A DNA stretch of 64,000 nt from Actinokineospora baliensis (GCF_016907695.1 NZ_JAFBCK010000001.1:1674001-1738000); one strand, 5' to 3'. Positions 1 through 12,174 are shown, counted from the stretch's first letter. The notes: generated from the letters alone by a model not told the origin. Program-made: numbers and translations.

Positions 1-1
1 C

Positions 2-517
2 GCCTTCCACCTGCTCGCCGCCGAACCGGCCGATGTGACCCGGTTGCAGGAAGTGCTGCAGAAGGTCAAGGAGGGCGTGGTCTTCTGCGACATCTGCGGC
101 AACGTCTCGGAAGAGGCCACCTGCCGCATCTGCCGCGACGCCAGGCGCGACCCGACCGCGGTGTGCGTGGTCGAGGAGCCCAAGGACGTCCTGGCCATCG
201 AGCGCACCCGCGAGTTCAAGGGCCGCTACCACGTGCTCGGCGGCGCGCTCGACCCGCTCTCGGGCATCGGACCCGAGCAGTTGCGCATCCGCCAGCTGCT
301 GTCGCGGATCTCCGCCCAGGAGGTCAGCGAGGTCATCCTGGCGATGGACCCCAACACCGAGGGCGAGGCGACCGCGACCTACCTGGTCCGGATGCTGCGC
401 GACTTCCCCGGTCTCACCGTCACCCGGCTCGCCTCCGGCCTGCCGATGGGTGGCGACCTGGAGTTCGCCGACGAGCTGACCCTCGGTCGGGCGCTGTCCG
501 GCCGCCGCGCCGTCTGA
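2..517 (+). CDS. recR: Recombination protein RecR, 3' part
   Basis: The 5' end lies outside the window; 171 codons remain. RecR works with RecF/RecO in the RecFOR pathway, helping to load RecA at single-strand gaps. The visible part has the four-cysteine zinc finger (FCDICG ... CRICRD) followed by the Toprim domain ([29 protein letters not shown]), which is diagnostic for RecR. The preceding codons read [12 protein letters not shown], the helix-hairpin-helix end, so the GTG at base 35 is internal and not the start. RecR is normally about 200 residues, so only some 30 are missing. A function call from this fragment is safe. Confidence 0.95.
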   Translation, partial: AFHLLAAEPADVTRLQEVLQKVKEGVVFCDICGNVSEEATCRICRDARRDPTAVCVVEEPKDVLAIERTREFKGRYHVLGGALDPLSGIGPEQLRIRQLLSRISAQEVSEVILAMDPNTEGEATATYLVRMLRDFPGLTVTRLASGLPMGGDLEFADELTLGRALSGRRAV

Positions 518-547
518 CCCTCCACATCGGACTCGGGTGTTCTGGTC

Positions 548-1135
548 ATGGGTAACACTGTGGATGACTGGGAACGGGGTAGGGGTCACCCGTTGGGGGT
601 GGAACAGGTCGCTGCCGCCGTTCGCGCGACCGGGCCGCGACTCGGCGGCGTCCGACTGGTCGTCGTCGATGGGCCGTCCGGCTCCGGCAAGAGCACCTAC
701 GCCGCGCGGTTGAGCGCATTGCTCCCCGACTCGCTGCTCATCTCCACCGACGACTTCGCCACCTGGGACGACCCGGTCGGTTGGTGGCCGCGGCTCGAGC
801 GCGGCGTATTCCACCCGCTCGGGTCAGGCCGACCCGGTAGGTACCGCCGAACACGCTGGGTGAACGGCGTTGCCGAGCCGGGGGACTGGGTCGAGGTGCC
901 CGTGCCGACGACGTTGCTGATCGAGGGCGTGTCCTCCGGTCGCCGGTCGATCACGCCAGCACTCTCCGCGTTGATCTGGTGCGAGCTGCCGGATCCGGTC
1001 GAGCGCCTGGAACGCGCCGTCGCCAGGGACGGCGCGGCCTCGCGCGCGGAACTGGTGCGCTGGCAGGCTTTCGAGTCCGGGTGGTACCCGGTCGACGGTG
1101 CCGCCACGCGGGCGTCGATCACGGTGACTGTGTGA
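548..1135 (+). CDS. P-loop nucleoside/uridine kinase-like protein
   Basis: A 195-residue soluble P-loop NTPase. Walker A is GPSGSGKST (residues 42-50), followed by a substrate-type loop ISTDDFATWDD (about 66-76) and a Walker B-like strand TTLLIEGV (about 118-125). This layout is typical of uridine kinase/PRK-type small-molecule kinases. The substrate cannot be told from sequence. The chosen ATG has no clear ribosome binding site, and a GTG at 560 in the same frame is an alternative. It is separated from recR by 30 bp and probably forms its own unit. Confidence 0.7.
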   Translation: MGNTVDDWERGRGHPLGVEQVAAAVRATGPRLGGVRLVVVDGPSGSGKSTYAARLSALLPDSLLISTDDFATWDDPVGWWPRLERGVFHPLGSGRPGRYRRTRWVNGVAEPGDWVEVPVPTTLLIEGVSSGRRSITPALSALIWCELPDPVERLERAVARDGAASRAELVRWQAFESGWYPVDGAATRASITVTV

Positions 1136-1345
1136 CCGGTCACTACCCCGGTCCGTCCGTTCAGCGGACATATACCGGCTGTTGATCACGGTGTGTGTCA
1201 TTTCAATCGCGTACCGGTGATTCTGTGTATGGCAGTTGGCCGGATCGTGACCTCCCGTAGCTAAGGGATGGTGACCCGAGCGGCTATGGTCGGCCACCAC
1301 ACGGTGAGATCCCGGAGTAAGTGAACCGGACACGAGGAGTGCGTG

Positions 1346-1447
1346 ATGGCTTACCAGCGATCCGCGCGACCCGGTCGACCGGACGGCACCTTCAGCCGCC
1401 CACGACTTGTCGCGCAGACGCCCGGACGGGGACGGACGGCGGCATGA
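1346..1447 (+). CDS. Possible 33-codon upstream ORF coupled to the permease gene
   Basis: A GAGGAG ribosome binding site (1334-1339) lies 6 nt before an ATG opening a 33-codon arginine-rich frame (starts MAYQRSARPG). Its TGA overlaps the ATG of the downstream permease as ATGA (1444-1447). The permease ATG itself has only a weak ribosome binding site, so the small frame could deliver ribosomes to it. The peptide resembles nothing I recognise and could be non-functional. Coding status is inference from the ribosome binding site and the overlap only. Confidence 0.35.
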   Translation: MAYQRSARPGRPDGTFSRPRLVAQTPGRGRTAA

Positions 1448-2448
1448 CGGCTCCTCCCGAGGTCACCGGATCGGCCGCGGACGCGGACCCGGAGGCCGCG
1501 CTGCAGGGCATGCCCAAGAAGGCGATCCAGGGCCGCTCGCTCGGTCAGATCGCCTGGATGCGGCTCAAGCGCGACAAGGTGGCCATCGCTGGCGCCGTGG
1601 TCATCGCGCTGCTGATCCTGATCGCGATCGCCGCCCTGCTGCTCGACCGCGTCTTTGACGTGGTGCACCCCAACGAGTTCCACCAAGACCTGATCGACAC
1701 CCAGAACGGCACGCTGGCGCCGTTGGGCACCTTCGGCGGCATGTCCGGCGACCACCCGCTGGGAATCGAGCCGGTCAACGGCCGCGACATCCTCGCCCGC
1801 ATCTTCGCCGGGTCCTGGATCTCGCTGCTGATCGCGACCCTGGCCACGGTGCTGTCGGTCATCATCGGCACCACGCTCGGCATCGTCGCCGGTTTCTTCG
1901 GCGGCTGGGTCGACACGCTGATCAGCCGCCTGATGGACGTCTTCCTCGCCTTCCCGCTGCTGGTCTTCGCGATGGCGCTGGTCGGCGTGCTGCCCGACAC
2001 CGCGTTCGGCCTCTCCCCGGAGATGGTCCGGATCGGCCTGCTGATCTTCATCATCGGCTTCTTCAACTGGCCCTACATCGGCCGCATCGTGCGCGGGCAG
2101 ACGCTGTCGCTGCGCGAGCGGGAGTTCGTCGACGCCGCGCGCAGCCTCGGCGCGCGCGGACCGTACATCCTCTTCCGCGAACTGCTGCCCAACCTCGTCG
2201 CGCCGATCCTGGTCTACGCGACGCTGCTGATCCCGACCAACATCCTGTTCGAGTCGGCGTTGTCCTTCCTCGGAGTGGGCATCAACGCGCCAACCGCGAC
2301 CTGGGGCGGCATGCTCTCGGACGCGTCGCGCTTCTACACGATGCCGCACTTCATGCTCTGGCCCGGTCTCGCCATCTTCGTGACCGTGCTCGCGTTCAAC
2401 CTGTTCGGCGATGGCCTGCGCGACGCGCTCGACCCCCGTGCCCGATAG
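1444..2448 (+). CDS. dppC: Peptide ABC transporter permease, DppC type
   Basis: A 334-residue inner-membrane permease of the oligopeptide/dipeptide (PepT) ABC family. After a polar N-terminus there is a first membrane helix (AGAVVIALLILIAIAALLL), a long external loop, and the BPD transport domain with about five further helices. The EAA loop contacting the ATPases is visible as DAARSLGARGPYILFRELLPN. A GTG at 1321 would add 41 arginine-rich residues that look non-coding, so the ATG at 1444 was preferred. It heads the dpp cluster and is followed 50 bp later by the binding protein. DppC-before-DppA order is unusual. Confidence 0.88.
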   Translation: MTAPPEVTGSAADADPEAALQGMPKKAIQGRSLGQIAWMRLKRDKVAIAGAVVIALLILIAIAALLLDRVFDVVHPNEFHQDLIDTQNGTLAPLGTFGGMSGDHPLGIEPVNGRDILARIFAGSWISLLIATLATVLSVIIGTTLGIVAGFFGGWVDTLISRLMDVFLAFPLLVFAMALVGVLPDTAFGLSPEMVRIGLLIFIIGFFNWPYIGRIVRGQTLSLREREFVDAARSLGARGPYILFRELLPNLVAPILVYATLLIPTNILFESALSFLGVGINAPTATWGGMLSDASRFYTMPHFMLWPGLAIFVTVLAFNLFGDGLRDALDPRAR

Positions 2449-2498
2449 GTGAGTTGTAGTCCCGGAATTGCTCCTGGAAGAAAGGGTGCAACAGCACA

Positions 2499-4271
2499 AT
2501 GAACAGCAAGCGCTTGGTAACCGCGGTCGCCGCGGGCGCGGCTGTCGTGATGGGGCTTTCCGCCTGTGGTGGCGGAACGAGCTCCAGCGGCGGCGGCACC
2601 ACCGGGGGCAGCGGGGGTACCAACACCCCTGCCTTCAACGCTGCTCTGACGAACACCTTCAACCCTTCTGACAAGAAGGGCGGGATCGTCAAGATCGCCA
2701 ACGCCGGTACGTGGGACTCGCTCGACCCGGGCGAGACCTACTACGGCTACTCCTGGAACTTCCTGCGGCTCTACGGCCGCTCGCTGGTGATGTTCAAGCC
2801 CGCGCCCGGTGGCGGCTCCAACGAGCTGGTCCCCGACCTCGCGGAGAAGCTGGGCGAGCCGAGCGACGGCGGCAAGACCTGGACCTACAAGCTCCGCGCC
2901 GGCATCAAGTACGAGGACGGCACCCCGGTCACCTCCAAGGACGTCAAGCACGCCGTCCTGCGGTCGACCGACAAGGAGACCTTCCCCAACGGCCCGGCGT
3001 ACTTCGAGGGCTACCTCGCCCTGCCGGAGGGCTACAAGGGCCCGTACAAGTCCAAGGACGTGAACACCGACTCGGCCATCGAGACCCCCGATGACCAGAC
3101 GATCGTGTTCCACCTGAAGGCGCCCTTCGGCGGCTTCGACTACTTCGCGCAGCTGCCGCAGACCGTCCCGGTCCCCGAGGCCAAGGACACCGGCGCCAAG
3201 TACCGCGAGCACGTCATCGCGACCGGCCCGTACAAGTTCGACAAGAACGAGATCGACAAGGGCTTCAACCTGGTCCGCAACGACCAGTGGGACCAGTCGA
3301 CCGACCCGAACCGCAAGGCGCTGCCCGACGGTTACCAGGTCTCGATGAACGTCAACGCCGATGACATCGACAACCGGCTCATCTCCGGTGACCTCGACAT
3401 CGACATCGCGGGCACCGGTGTGCAGCCCGCGTCGCTGAGCCGCGTGCTCGGTGACCCGGCGCTCAAGGCGAACGCGGACAACCCGACCATCGCCCGCCTC
3501 TGGTACACCTCGATCAACCCGACCGTCGCGCCGTTCGACAACAAGGCGTGCCGCGAGGCCGTGGAGTACGCCGCCGACCGCACCGGCTACCAGACCGCTT
3601 ACGGCGGCGCGTTCTCCGGTGGCGACATCGCCTCCACCCTGCTGCCCTCGCAGATCCCGGGCGCGCAGAAGTTCGACCTGTACCCGGCTGGCGCCGACAA
3701 CAAGGGCGACGTGGAGAAGGCCAAGGCGAAGCTGCAGGAGTGCGGCAAGCCGGACGGCTTCGAGACCAACATCTCCTACCGCGCCGAGCGCCCCAAGGAG
3801 AAGGCGACCGCCGAGTCGCTGCAGCAGTCGCTTGGCCGCGTGGGCATCAAGCTGACCCTGAAGGCGTTCCCGCAGGGCGACTACTTCTCCCAGTTCGCTG
3901 GCAACCCGCCGTACGTCAAGGCCAACGGCCTCGGCCTGAGCGTCAACGGCTGGGGTGCTGACTGGAACGACGGCTTCGGCTTCCTGTCGCAGATCGTCGA
4001 CAGCCGCGTGATCCGCGAGACCGGTGGTTCCTCGAACACCTCCGTGCGCATCCCCGACGTCGACAAGATGCTCGACGAGGCCATCGGCGAGACCGACAAG
4101 GCCAAGCGCGAGGGCATGTGGGGCGCGATCGACAAGCGCGTCATGGAGGAGGCGGTCATCCTCCCCGGCGTGCACGCCAAGAGCCTGCTGGTCCGCAGCA
4201 AGAAGCTGACCAACGTGTTCATCTCCGAGGCGTACGGCATGTACGACTACCTCTCGATCGGTGTCGCGTAA
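2499..4271 (+). CDS. dppA: Peptide ABC transporter substrate-binding lipoprotein, DppA/OppA type
   Basis: A 590-residue family 5 extracellular solute-binding protein. The N-terminus is a lipoprotein signal with lipobox LSAC (cysteine at residue 23), then a Gly/Ser/Thr linker. The mature part shows the SBP_bac_5 signatures, for example YGRSLVMFKP near the N-terminal third and WGADWNDGFGF in the C-terminal lobe. It should be tethered to the outer face of the membrane and hand peptides to the permeases encoded on either side. A ribosome binding site-like GAAAGG lies about 10 nt before the ATG. The exact ligand is unknown. Confidence 0.9.
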   Translation: MNSKRLVTAVAAGAAVVMGLSACGGGTSSSGGGTTGGSGGTNTPAFNAALTNTFNPSDKKGGIVKIANAGTWDSLDPGETYYGYSWNFLRLYGRSLVMFKPAPGGGSNELVPDLAEKLGEPSDGGKTWTYKLRAGIKYEDGTPVTSKDVKHAVLRSTDKETFPNGPAYFEGYLALPEGYKGPYKSKDVNTDSAIETPDDQTIVFHLKAPFGGFDYFAQLPQTVPVPEAKDTGAKYREHVIATGPYKFDKNEIDKGFNLVRNDQWDQSTDPNRKALPDGYQVSMNVNADDIDNRLISGDLDIDIAGTGVQPASLSRVLGDPALKANADNPTIARLWYTSINPTVAPFDNKACREAVEYAADRTGYQTAYGGAFSGGDIASTLLPSQIPGAQKFDLYPAGADNKGDVEKAKAKLQECGKPDGFETNISYRAERPKEKATAESLQQSLGRVGIKLTLKAFPQGDYFSQFAGNPPYVKANGLGLSVNGWGADWNDGFGFLSQIVDSRVIRETGGSSNTSVRIPDVDKMLDEAIGETDKAKREGMWGAIDKRVMEEAVILPGVHAKSLLVRSKKLTNVFISEAYGMYDYLSIGVA

Positions 4272-4317
4272 CTCCTCCTTGTTGACCTGCTCGAACGTTA
4301 GGTAGGTGAAGGCGACA

Positions 4318-4356
4318 GGGGAACAGGCCCGGGACGACCTCCCGGGCCTGTTCTCC
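4318..4356 (+). terminator. Strong hairpin between dppA and dppB
   Basis: Inverted repeat AACAGGCCCGGGA / TCCCGGGCCTGTT with a 5-nt loop, extendable to 17 bp with one G-T pair. No U-tract follows, as is common in actinobacteria. It could end the dppC-dppA transcript, reduce read-through into dppB, or protect the 3' end of the abundant binding-protein mRNA. Confidence 0.7.
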
Positions 4357-4370
4357 GCCTGCCGGCCACT

Positions 4371-5384
4371 GTGATCACATACATCATCAGGCGGCTCTTC
4401 GCGGCGATCGTGCTGTTGTTCGTCGTCAGCGCGGTGACGTTCTCGATCTTCTTCCTCATGCCCAAACTGCTGGGCGCCTCGCCGGAAACCCTGGCGACCC
4501 GCTACGTCGGCCGGGCCGCCACCGCCGACACCGTCCGCGAGACCGCCGAACGACTCGGTTTCTACGACCCGATCTACGTGCAGTACCTCGACTGGGCGAA
4601 GGGCATCTTCGTCGGCGCGGACTACAGCTACGGCAGCGGCGTCGAGCACTGCCCCGCGCCGTGCCTGGGGTATTCCTTCCGCAACAACCAGCCCGTGTTC
4701 CCCGACCTCATCGACCGGCTGCCGGTCACCCTGTCCTTGGCCGTCGGCGCCGCGATCCTGTGGCTGCTCGGCGGTGTCGCCGTGGGCACCCTGTCCGCGC
4801 TGCGCAAGGGCACCATCTTCGACCGCGCCGCGATGAGCATCTCGCTCGCGGGCGTGTCGCTGCCCATCTTCTTCACCGGTCTGCTGTCCCTGTCGATCTT
4901 CAGCTACAACCTCGGCTGGACCGCGGTCGGCGGCTCGTACGTCCCCTTCCTGGAGAACCCGGGTGAGTGGGCCTACAACCTGCTGCTGCCGTGGATCACC
5001 CTGGCGCTGCTGTTCTCCGCCCAGTACGCGCGGCTCACCCGCGCCGGGATGCTGGAGACGATGAACGAGGACTTCATCCGGACCGCGCGCGCGAAGGGCC
5101 TGCCGGAGCGGACGGTCGTCGTCCGGCACGGTCTGCGCGGCGCGCTGACCCCGATCCTGACGATCTTCGGCCTCGACGTCGGCCTGCTGCTCGGTGGCGC
5201 GATCCTCACCGAGAGCGCGTTCTCCCTGCAGGGCCTCGGCAAGTACGCCATCGACGGGATCACCAACTACGACCTGCCCAAGGTCATGGGTGTCACGATC
5301 CTGGCGGCCTTCTTCGTGGTCGTCGCCAACCTGGTCGTCGACCTCCTCTACGCCGTCGTCGACCCGAGGGTGCGTGCCAAGTGA
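4371..5384 (+). CDS. dppB: Peptide ABC transporter permease, DppB type
   Basis: A 337-residue permease with the typical DppB N-terminus: MITYIIRRL, a first helix ([20 protein letters not shown]), then a long periplasmic-side loop containing [15 protein letters not shown]. The BPD domain carries the EAA loop ([19 protein letters not shown]). The start is GTG. The gene lies after the hairpin downstream of dppA, and its TGA overlaps the GTG of the next ATPase gene, so dppB-dppD-dppF form a tightly coupled block. Pairs with DppC to form the channel. Confidence 0.9.
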   Translation: MITYIIRRLFAAIVLLFVVSAVTFSIFFLMPKLLGASPETLATRYVGRAATADTVRETAERLGFYDPIYVQYLDWAKGIFVGADYSYGSGVEHCPAPCLGYSFRNNQPVFPDLIDRLPVTLSLAVGAAILWLLGGVAVGTLSALRKGTIFDRAAMSISLAGVSLPIFFTGLLSLSIFSYNLGWTAVGGSYVPFLENPGEWAYNLLLPWITLALLFSAQYARLTRAGMLETMNEDFIRTARAKGLPERTVVVRHGLRGALTPILTIFGLDVGLLLGGAILTESAFSLQGLGKYAIDGITNYDLPKVMGVTILAAFFVVVANLVVDLLYAVVDPRVRAK

Positions 5385-6450
5385 CCCAGCAAGAAGACAG
5401 CCTCGGCGCCACCCCGCCCAAGCCCGCCGCGTCCGGTTCGCCGTTCCTGCAGGTCCGCGAGCTGCGCGTGCACTTCCCCACCGACGACGGCGTGGTCAAG
5501 TCGGTCGACGACCTCACCTTCAGCGTCGACCGGGGCAAGACCCTGGGCATCGTCGGCGAGTCCGGTTCCGGCAAGAGCGTGACCAGCCTGTCGATCATGG
5601 GCTTGCACAAGGCCGGAACCGCCCGGATCAGCGGCGAGATCCTGCTGGACGGGCAGAACCTGGTCGGCATGTCCCCGGACCGGGTCCGCCAGCTGCGCGG
5701 CAAGCGGATGGCGATGATCTTCCAGGACCCGCTCTCGGCGATGCACCCGTTCTACACGGTCGGCAGCCAGATCGTGGAGGCCTACCGGATCCACAACAAG
5801 GTCACCAAGGCCGTCGCCCGCAAGCACGCGGTCGACCTGCTCGACCGGGTCGGCATCCCGAACCCGAAGTCGCGGGTGGACGACTACCCGCACCAGTTCT
5901 CCGGCGGCATGCGCCAGCGGGCGATGATCGCGATGGCGCTCTCGTGCGACCCGGAGCTGCTCATCGCCGACGAGCCGACCACCGCGCTCGACGTGACCGT
6001 GCAGGCGCAGATCCTCGACCTGATCCGCGACCTGCAGGCCGAGTTCAACTCCGCGGTCATCATCATCACCCACGACCTCGGCGTCGTCGCCGAGCTGGCC
6101 GACGACATCATGGTCATGTACGCGGGCCGCGCCGTGGAGTACAGCACCGCGGCGGACATCTTCAACTCGCCGCAGCACCCCTACACCTGGGGCCTGCTCG
6201 GGTCGATGCCCAGGCTGGACCGGGAGCGCACCGAGCGGCTGCAGCCGATCAAGGGCACGCCGCCGAGCCTGATCAACGTGCCGGAGGGGTGCCCGTTCAA
6301 CCCCCGGTGCGCCCACGCGGGTACCAACGGCGACCTCAGCTTCACGCTGCGCCCGGAGTTCCGCGACGTCGGCGGCGGTCACCACATCGCCTGCCACCTC
6401 GGTGCGGAGGACCGACTCCGCATCTGGGAGACCGAGATCAGGCCGAAGCT

Positions 6451-6454
<4 letters not shown>
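5381..6454 (+). CDS. dppD: Peptide ABC transporter ATP-binding protein, DppD type
   Basis: 357 residues with Walker [10 protein letters not shown]-loop [12 protein letters not shown], signature [14 protein letters not shown], Walker [13 protein letters not shown] and H-loop [10 protein letters not shown]. The C-terminal oligopeptide-transporter extension has the cysteine pattern [10 protein letters not shown] ... ACH. The GTG start sits in a GTGA overlap with dppB; the open frame extends further upstream only because it reads through dppB in another frame. Forms the ATPase heterodimer with DppF. Confidence 0.93.
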
Positions 6455-7530
<1,076 letters not shown>

Positions 7531-7541
7531 TCCGCTGATGT

Positions 7542-7577
7542 CGAAGGGCCCGCGCCGGGAACGGCGCGGGCCCTTCG
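7542..7577. terminator. Bidirectional terminator between dppF and leuA
   Basis: Perfect 16-bp stem (CGAAGGGCCCGCGCCG / CGGCGCGGGCCCTTCG) with a GGAA loop, followed by CTTT. It lies between the convergent dppF and leuA genes and ends 9 nt from the leuA stop. Confidence 0.9.
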
Positions 7578-7586
7578 CTTTGCGGC

Positions 7587-9452
<1,866 letters not shown>

Positions 9453-9468
<16 letters not shown>

Positions 9469-9497
9469 CGGAGAAGCAGGAGGAGAGCGCGAGCCAC
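9453..9497 (-). CDS. leuL: Leucine leader peptide
   Basis: A 14-codon frame, MARALLLLLRRDGV, with five consecutive leucine codons (CTC CTC CTG CTT CTC), ending inside the attenuator and located upstream of leuA. Ribosome stalling on scarce leucyl-tRNA would uncover leuA transcription. The GTG start has no ribosome binding site but lies exactly 7 nt after a TAGGCT -10 box, so the leader mRNA is probably leaderless. Leucine attenuation of leuA is established in actinobacteria. This example was recognised from sequence only. Confidence 0.85.
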
Positions 9498-9503
9498 GCC
9501 GCC

Positions 9504-9534
9504 AGCCTAACCACAAGCCGGTGGCGATGTGGAA
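9504..9534 (-). promoter_or_regulatory. leuL-leuA promoter
   Basis: The -10 box TAGGCT (9509 to 9504 on the minus strand) leaves 6 nt to the leuL GTG. A poor -35 (TTCCAC, 19-nt spacer) is the best candidate upstream. Confidence 0.6.
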
Positions 9535-9616
9535 TCCACGGTCCACATCGTGGGCGCGCCGGTGTTGGGCCGTTCGGAGTAGTTACGGTTGTCCAGGTCA
9601 GGGGCACTTTCCAGGC

Positions 9617-9913
9617 ATGGCAACTCGTAGATGGCACGGCACCAGCACCCGCGGGTCCGCTGCCCGGATCATCACCGGTATCGGCGCTCTCTTCGCGATC
9701 ATCGAGATCGTCTACATCCTGTTGGTCGTGCTCGGGGCGAACACCGCGAACGCGTTCGTCCGCTTCATCGCCTCCATCGCCGAACCCCTGGCGCTGTTCT
9801 TCCCCGGACTGTTCCCCATCGACAACTACACCGCCGCGGTTGTCGTCAACTACGGCCTCGCCGCGGTGTTCTGGCTCGTGGTGACCGGGCTCATCGCCCG
9901 GCTGCTCCGCTGA
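9617..9913 (+). CDS. Small membrane protein, YggT-like, first of a tandem pair
   Basis: 98 residues with two hydrophobic segments (IITGIGALFAIIEIVYILLVV and AAVVVNYGLAAVFWLVVTGL). The segment FVRFIASIAEPLALFFPGLF resembles the loop of YggT-family proteins, but the match is weak. The ATG at 9617 was chosen because the 32 upstream codons are arginine/tryptophan-rich and unlike coding sequence. The next gene encodes a related protein with a matching C-terminus. Function unknown. Confidence 0.65.
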   Translation: MATRRWHGTSTRGSAARIITGIGALFAIIEIVYILLVVLGANTANAFVRFIASIAEPLALFFPGLFPIDNYTAAVVVNYGLAAVFWLVVTGLIARLLR

Positions 9914-9918
9914 CCGCG

Positions 9919-10260
9919 GTGACCGGCCAGGACACCCGGCGGCGTGGGCGAAACCGGCCCGCCGCCGTCGGGGTCCTGGCTGGCGTGGTGCGCTGGGTGG
10001 GGCTCGTCGCCGCGGCTGTCCTGGTCGCGCACGTGGTGCTGGTCATGGCGGACCTGAGTCGCGCCAACATGATCACCGCCGAGGTGCGCCTGCTGTCCGG
10101 GGTGCTGGCACTGCCCTTCAAGAACCTGTTCACCCTGGAGGACGTCAAGCTCGCCGTCCTCATCAACTACGGCATCGCGACCGCGTGCTGGCTGGCGGTG
10201 TCCTCTGTGGTCGCCAGGGTCATTCGTCGGTGGGGAACGGCTCGCCCCACTTCCCGGTGA
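9919..10260 (+). CDS. Small membrane protein, second of a tandem pair
   Basis: 113 residues. The C-terminal part VLINYGIATACWLAVSSVVA aligns with VVVNYGLAAVFWLVVTGLIA of the preceding gene, and both have a short charged N-terminus, one helix and a NLF/GLF loop, so the two are likely duplicates. GTG start 6 nt after the previous stop. The 3' end overlaps the convergent nitroreductase gene by about 40 bp. Function unknown. Confidence 0.6.
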   Translation: MTGQDTRRRGRNRPAAVGVLAGVVRWVGLVAAAVLVAHVVLVMADLSRANMITAEVRLLSGVLALPFKNLFTLEDVKLAVLINYGIATACWLAVSSVVARVIRRWGTARPTSR

Positions 10261-10801
10261 ACGCCGTCTCCGTGACCGGGATCCGTTGCCTGGGCGCGGT
10301 TTCGCGGGCCCGCTTCGCCTCAGGCAACAGGTGCGGTGACCCCAGCTTCCCGACCGCGATGGCGGTAAGAGGCCGAACCGAGTCCGGTAGCCCGAACTCC
10401 GCTGACACCCCTGCCGTGTCGAAACCGGACATCTGGTGCGCGACGAGCCCTTCGGCAACCGCCTGCAGAACCAGGTTCTGGGCCGCCAAACCCACCCCGT
10501 ACTCGGCGTAAGGCACCTCGCCCTTGTCGTTAGCCGTCACCGCGCAGGCCACTAGGAGCGCACCGGCGCTACTAGCCCAAGCCTGGTTACCCGGCACCAA
10601 AAGCGCGAGGATCCGGTCGAACGTATCCGTGCCGCGAGGTCCAACCAGGAATCGGGCTGGCTGGGTGTTGCCGTAAGAGGGAGCCCAACGAGCGGCCTCC
10701 ACGAGCCGCTGAAGTGCCTCTTGCGACACCACGCCATCCGGGTCGAGAGCGCGGGGGCTCCACCTGTCCCGGATCAGCGGGTGCAACTCGTCAAATCGCA
10801 T
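10220..10801 (-). CDS. Nitroreductase family flavoprotein
   Basis: 193 residues, FMN-dependent nitroreductase fold. Recognisable elements are RWSPRALDPDG near the N-terminus (FMN phosphate region), EAARWAPSYGNTQPARFLV (residues about 35-53) and GLAAQNLVLQAVAEGLVAHQ. Probably a dimeric NAD(P)H oxidoreductase with unknown electron acceptor. Its ATG lies inside the last codons of the upstream glycosyltransferase gene, so the two are translationally coupled. Confidence 0.85.
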   Translation of the reverse strand: MRFDELHPLIRDRWSPRALDPDGVVSQEALQRLVEAARWAPSYGNTQPARFLVGPRGTDTFDRILALLVPGNQAWASSAGALLVACAVTANDKGEVPYAEYGVGLAAQNLVLQAVAEGLVAHQMSGFDTAGVSAEFGLPDSVRPLTAIAVGKLGSPHLLPEAKRARETAPRQRIPVTETAFTGKWGEPFPTDE

Positions 10802-12011
10802 AGCCCCACGCTGTCACAGCGTAGGCACCGAACCACGAGCCGGTCACCACGAACGCCGCCACCGACAGCACCATCGTGGACGTTCGCCGCTTCGCCAGGG
10901 CCAGCGCGATCGGCACCAGCAGCGCGATCGCGGGCACCATCAGCCGGACCTTGGAGTTCATCAGGCCGTTGGAGCACAGGTCCATCACCAGCACGCCCGC
11001 GGTGTAGACCAGCAGCGGCCACTCGACCCGCCGCCGGACCGCGATCGCGAACAGCGCCAGCGCCGCCACGACCATCCCGACGGTGGCCACCTCCAGCACC
11101 GACCGGCCGTCGGCGAGCACGTCGAAGCTGAACTTCACCGTCGCGGCGCCCCCGTCGAAACCGGAGTCCCAGCCGCGCTCCTGCAGGGCGAACCAGCCGT
11201 TCCACTCCCCGGTCCTGGTCCCCACCCACGCCAGGTACAGCACCAGGCCGAACGGGGCGATCGCCGCACCCACCCACGGCCGCCACCCGTCGCGCCGCCC
11301 GATGATCGCCACCAGCGCGGCCAACCCGACGGCCAGCACCAGCGCCGCCGCCGTCGGCCGGACCAGACCCGCCACCGCGCACGCCAGCCCCGCGGCCAGC
11401 CACTGCCGCCGCAGCACGAACACCAGCGCCCACACCGCGAGCGCGCAGAACATCGACTCCGAGTAGGCCATCGACAGCACGATCGACATCGGCGACCCGG
11501 CGAACAGCGCCACCAGCACCAGGCCGACCGTGCGCGACCCGCCCCGGATGATCGTCCCCAGCGTGGTCAGCCCGTAGGCGCACAGCACGCCGAACGCGAT
11601 CGTCACCGCCAACGCCGAGGGCACCAGCCGGAACCCCAGGTCGTGCACCCAGCCGACCAGCGTCGGGTACCCGGGGAAGAAGGCCAGCGGGGTCTCCGCG
11701 CTGCGCCTGCCGAACGCGTCCACCAGGTTCGACGGCACCCCGGAGTACCCGTTGGCCGCGATCGAGAGGAACCACTGCCCGTCCCACGAGCGCAGTGCGT
11801 CGCTGGCCGACGAGCCGTTGCGCCCGGCCATCCAGCTCAGCGCGAGCAGGCCGACCTCGCGCACCCCGAGGAACACCAGGGCTGGGGCGAGCAGCCGCAG
11901 CAGGCGCGGCGGGCTCAGCCACGAGCGCGGTCCACGACCGCGAGCCTCGACGGCTTCTGGCTGCTCCTCGGCGGCATCGACGGCCGCGCTGGTCACGTCC
12001 GTGGCGGACAC
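10791..12011 (-). CDS. Polytopic membrane glycosyltransferase (PIG-V/mannosyltransferase-like)
   Basis: 406 residues with roughly ten membrane helices. After the first helix comes SWDGQWFLSIAANGY, the acidic WD motif in the first outer loop of GT-C enzymes such as PIG-V-type mannosyltransferases. FFPGYPTLVGWVH follows. Likely transfers a sugar from a polyprenyl-phosphate donor outside the membrane; the acceptor is unknown. The GTG at 12011 was chosen because GGGGAGGA lies 6 nt upstream. A GTG at 12032 is possible. Confidence 0.7.
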   Translation of the reverse strand: MSATDVTSAAVDAAEEQPEAVEARGRGPRSWLSPPRLLRLLAPALVFLGVREVGLLALSWMAGRNGSSASDALRSWDGQWFLSIAANGYSGVPSNLVDAFGRRSAETPLAFFPGYPTLVGWVHDLGFRLVPSALAVTIAFGVLCAYGLTTLGTIIRGGSRTVGLVLVALFAGSPMSIVLSMAYSESMFCALAVWALVFVLRRQWLAAGLACAVAGLVRPTAAALVLAVGLAALVAIIGRRDGWRPWVGAAIAPFGLVLYLAWVGTRTGEWNGWFALQERGWDSGFDGGAATVKFSFDVLADGRSVLEVATVGMVVAALALFAIAVRRRVEWPLLVYTAGVLVMDLCSNGLMNSKVRLMVPAIALLVPIALALAKRRTSTMVLSVAAFVVTGSWFGAYAVTAWGYAI

Positions 12012-12115
12012 CGGCGATCCTCCCCGACTCACTGGCTCGGCGTGCCAACCCTAGCCGCACCGGCCGCGCAGTGGCGGGGGCCACATGAGCCCCGGAAACC
12101 GCGTGATGGCGCAGG

Positions 12116-12174
12116 TAGGCTCACCCGACAGACGCAAGTGCGCGGCGCCTCGCCCCTCGAGGGACCCGCGCACT
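12116..12174 (+). promoter_or_regulatory. Putative lysC promoter and leader hairpin
   Basis: A TAGGCT -10 box (12116-12121) precedes an untranslated leader containing the stem AGTGCGCGG / CCGCGCACT (12137-12145 and 12166-12174). No lysine riboswitch pattern is visible. The ribosome binding site GAGGAGG follows at 12181-12187. The hairpin's role is unknown. Confidence 0.45.

Noticed and set aside
2334..5129. Long minus-strand open frame (931 codons) across dppA and dppB
   Set aside because: It is the antisense shadow of strongly supported transporter genes; composition is Arg/Val/Gly/Asp-rich without domains.
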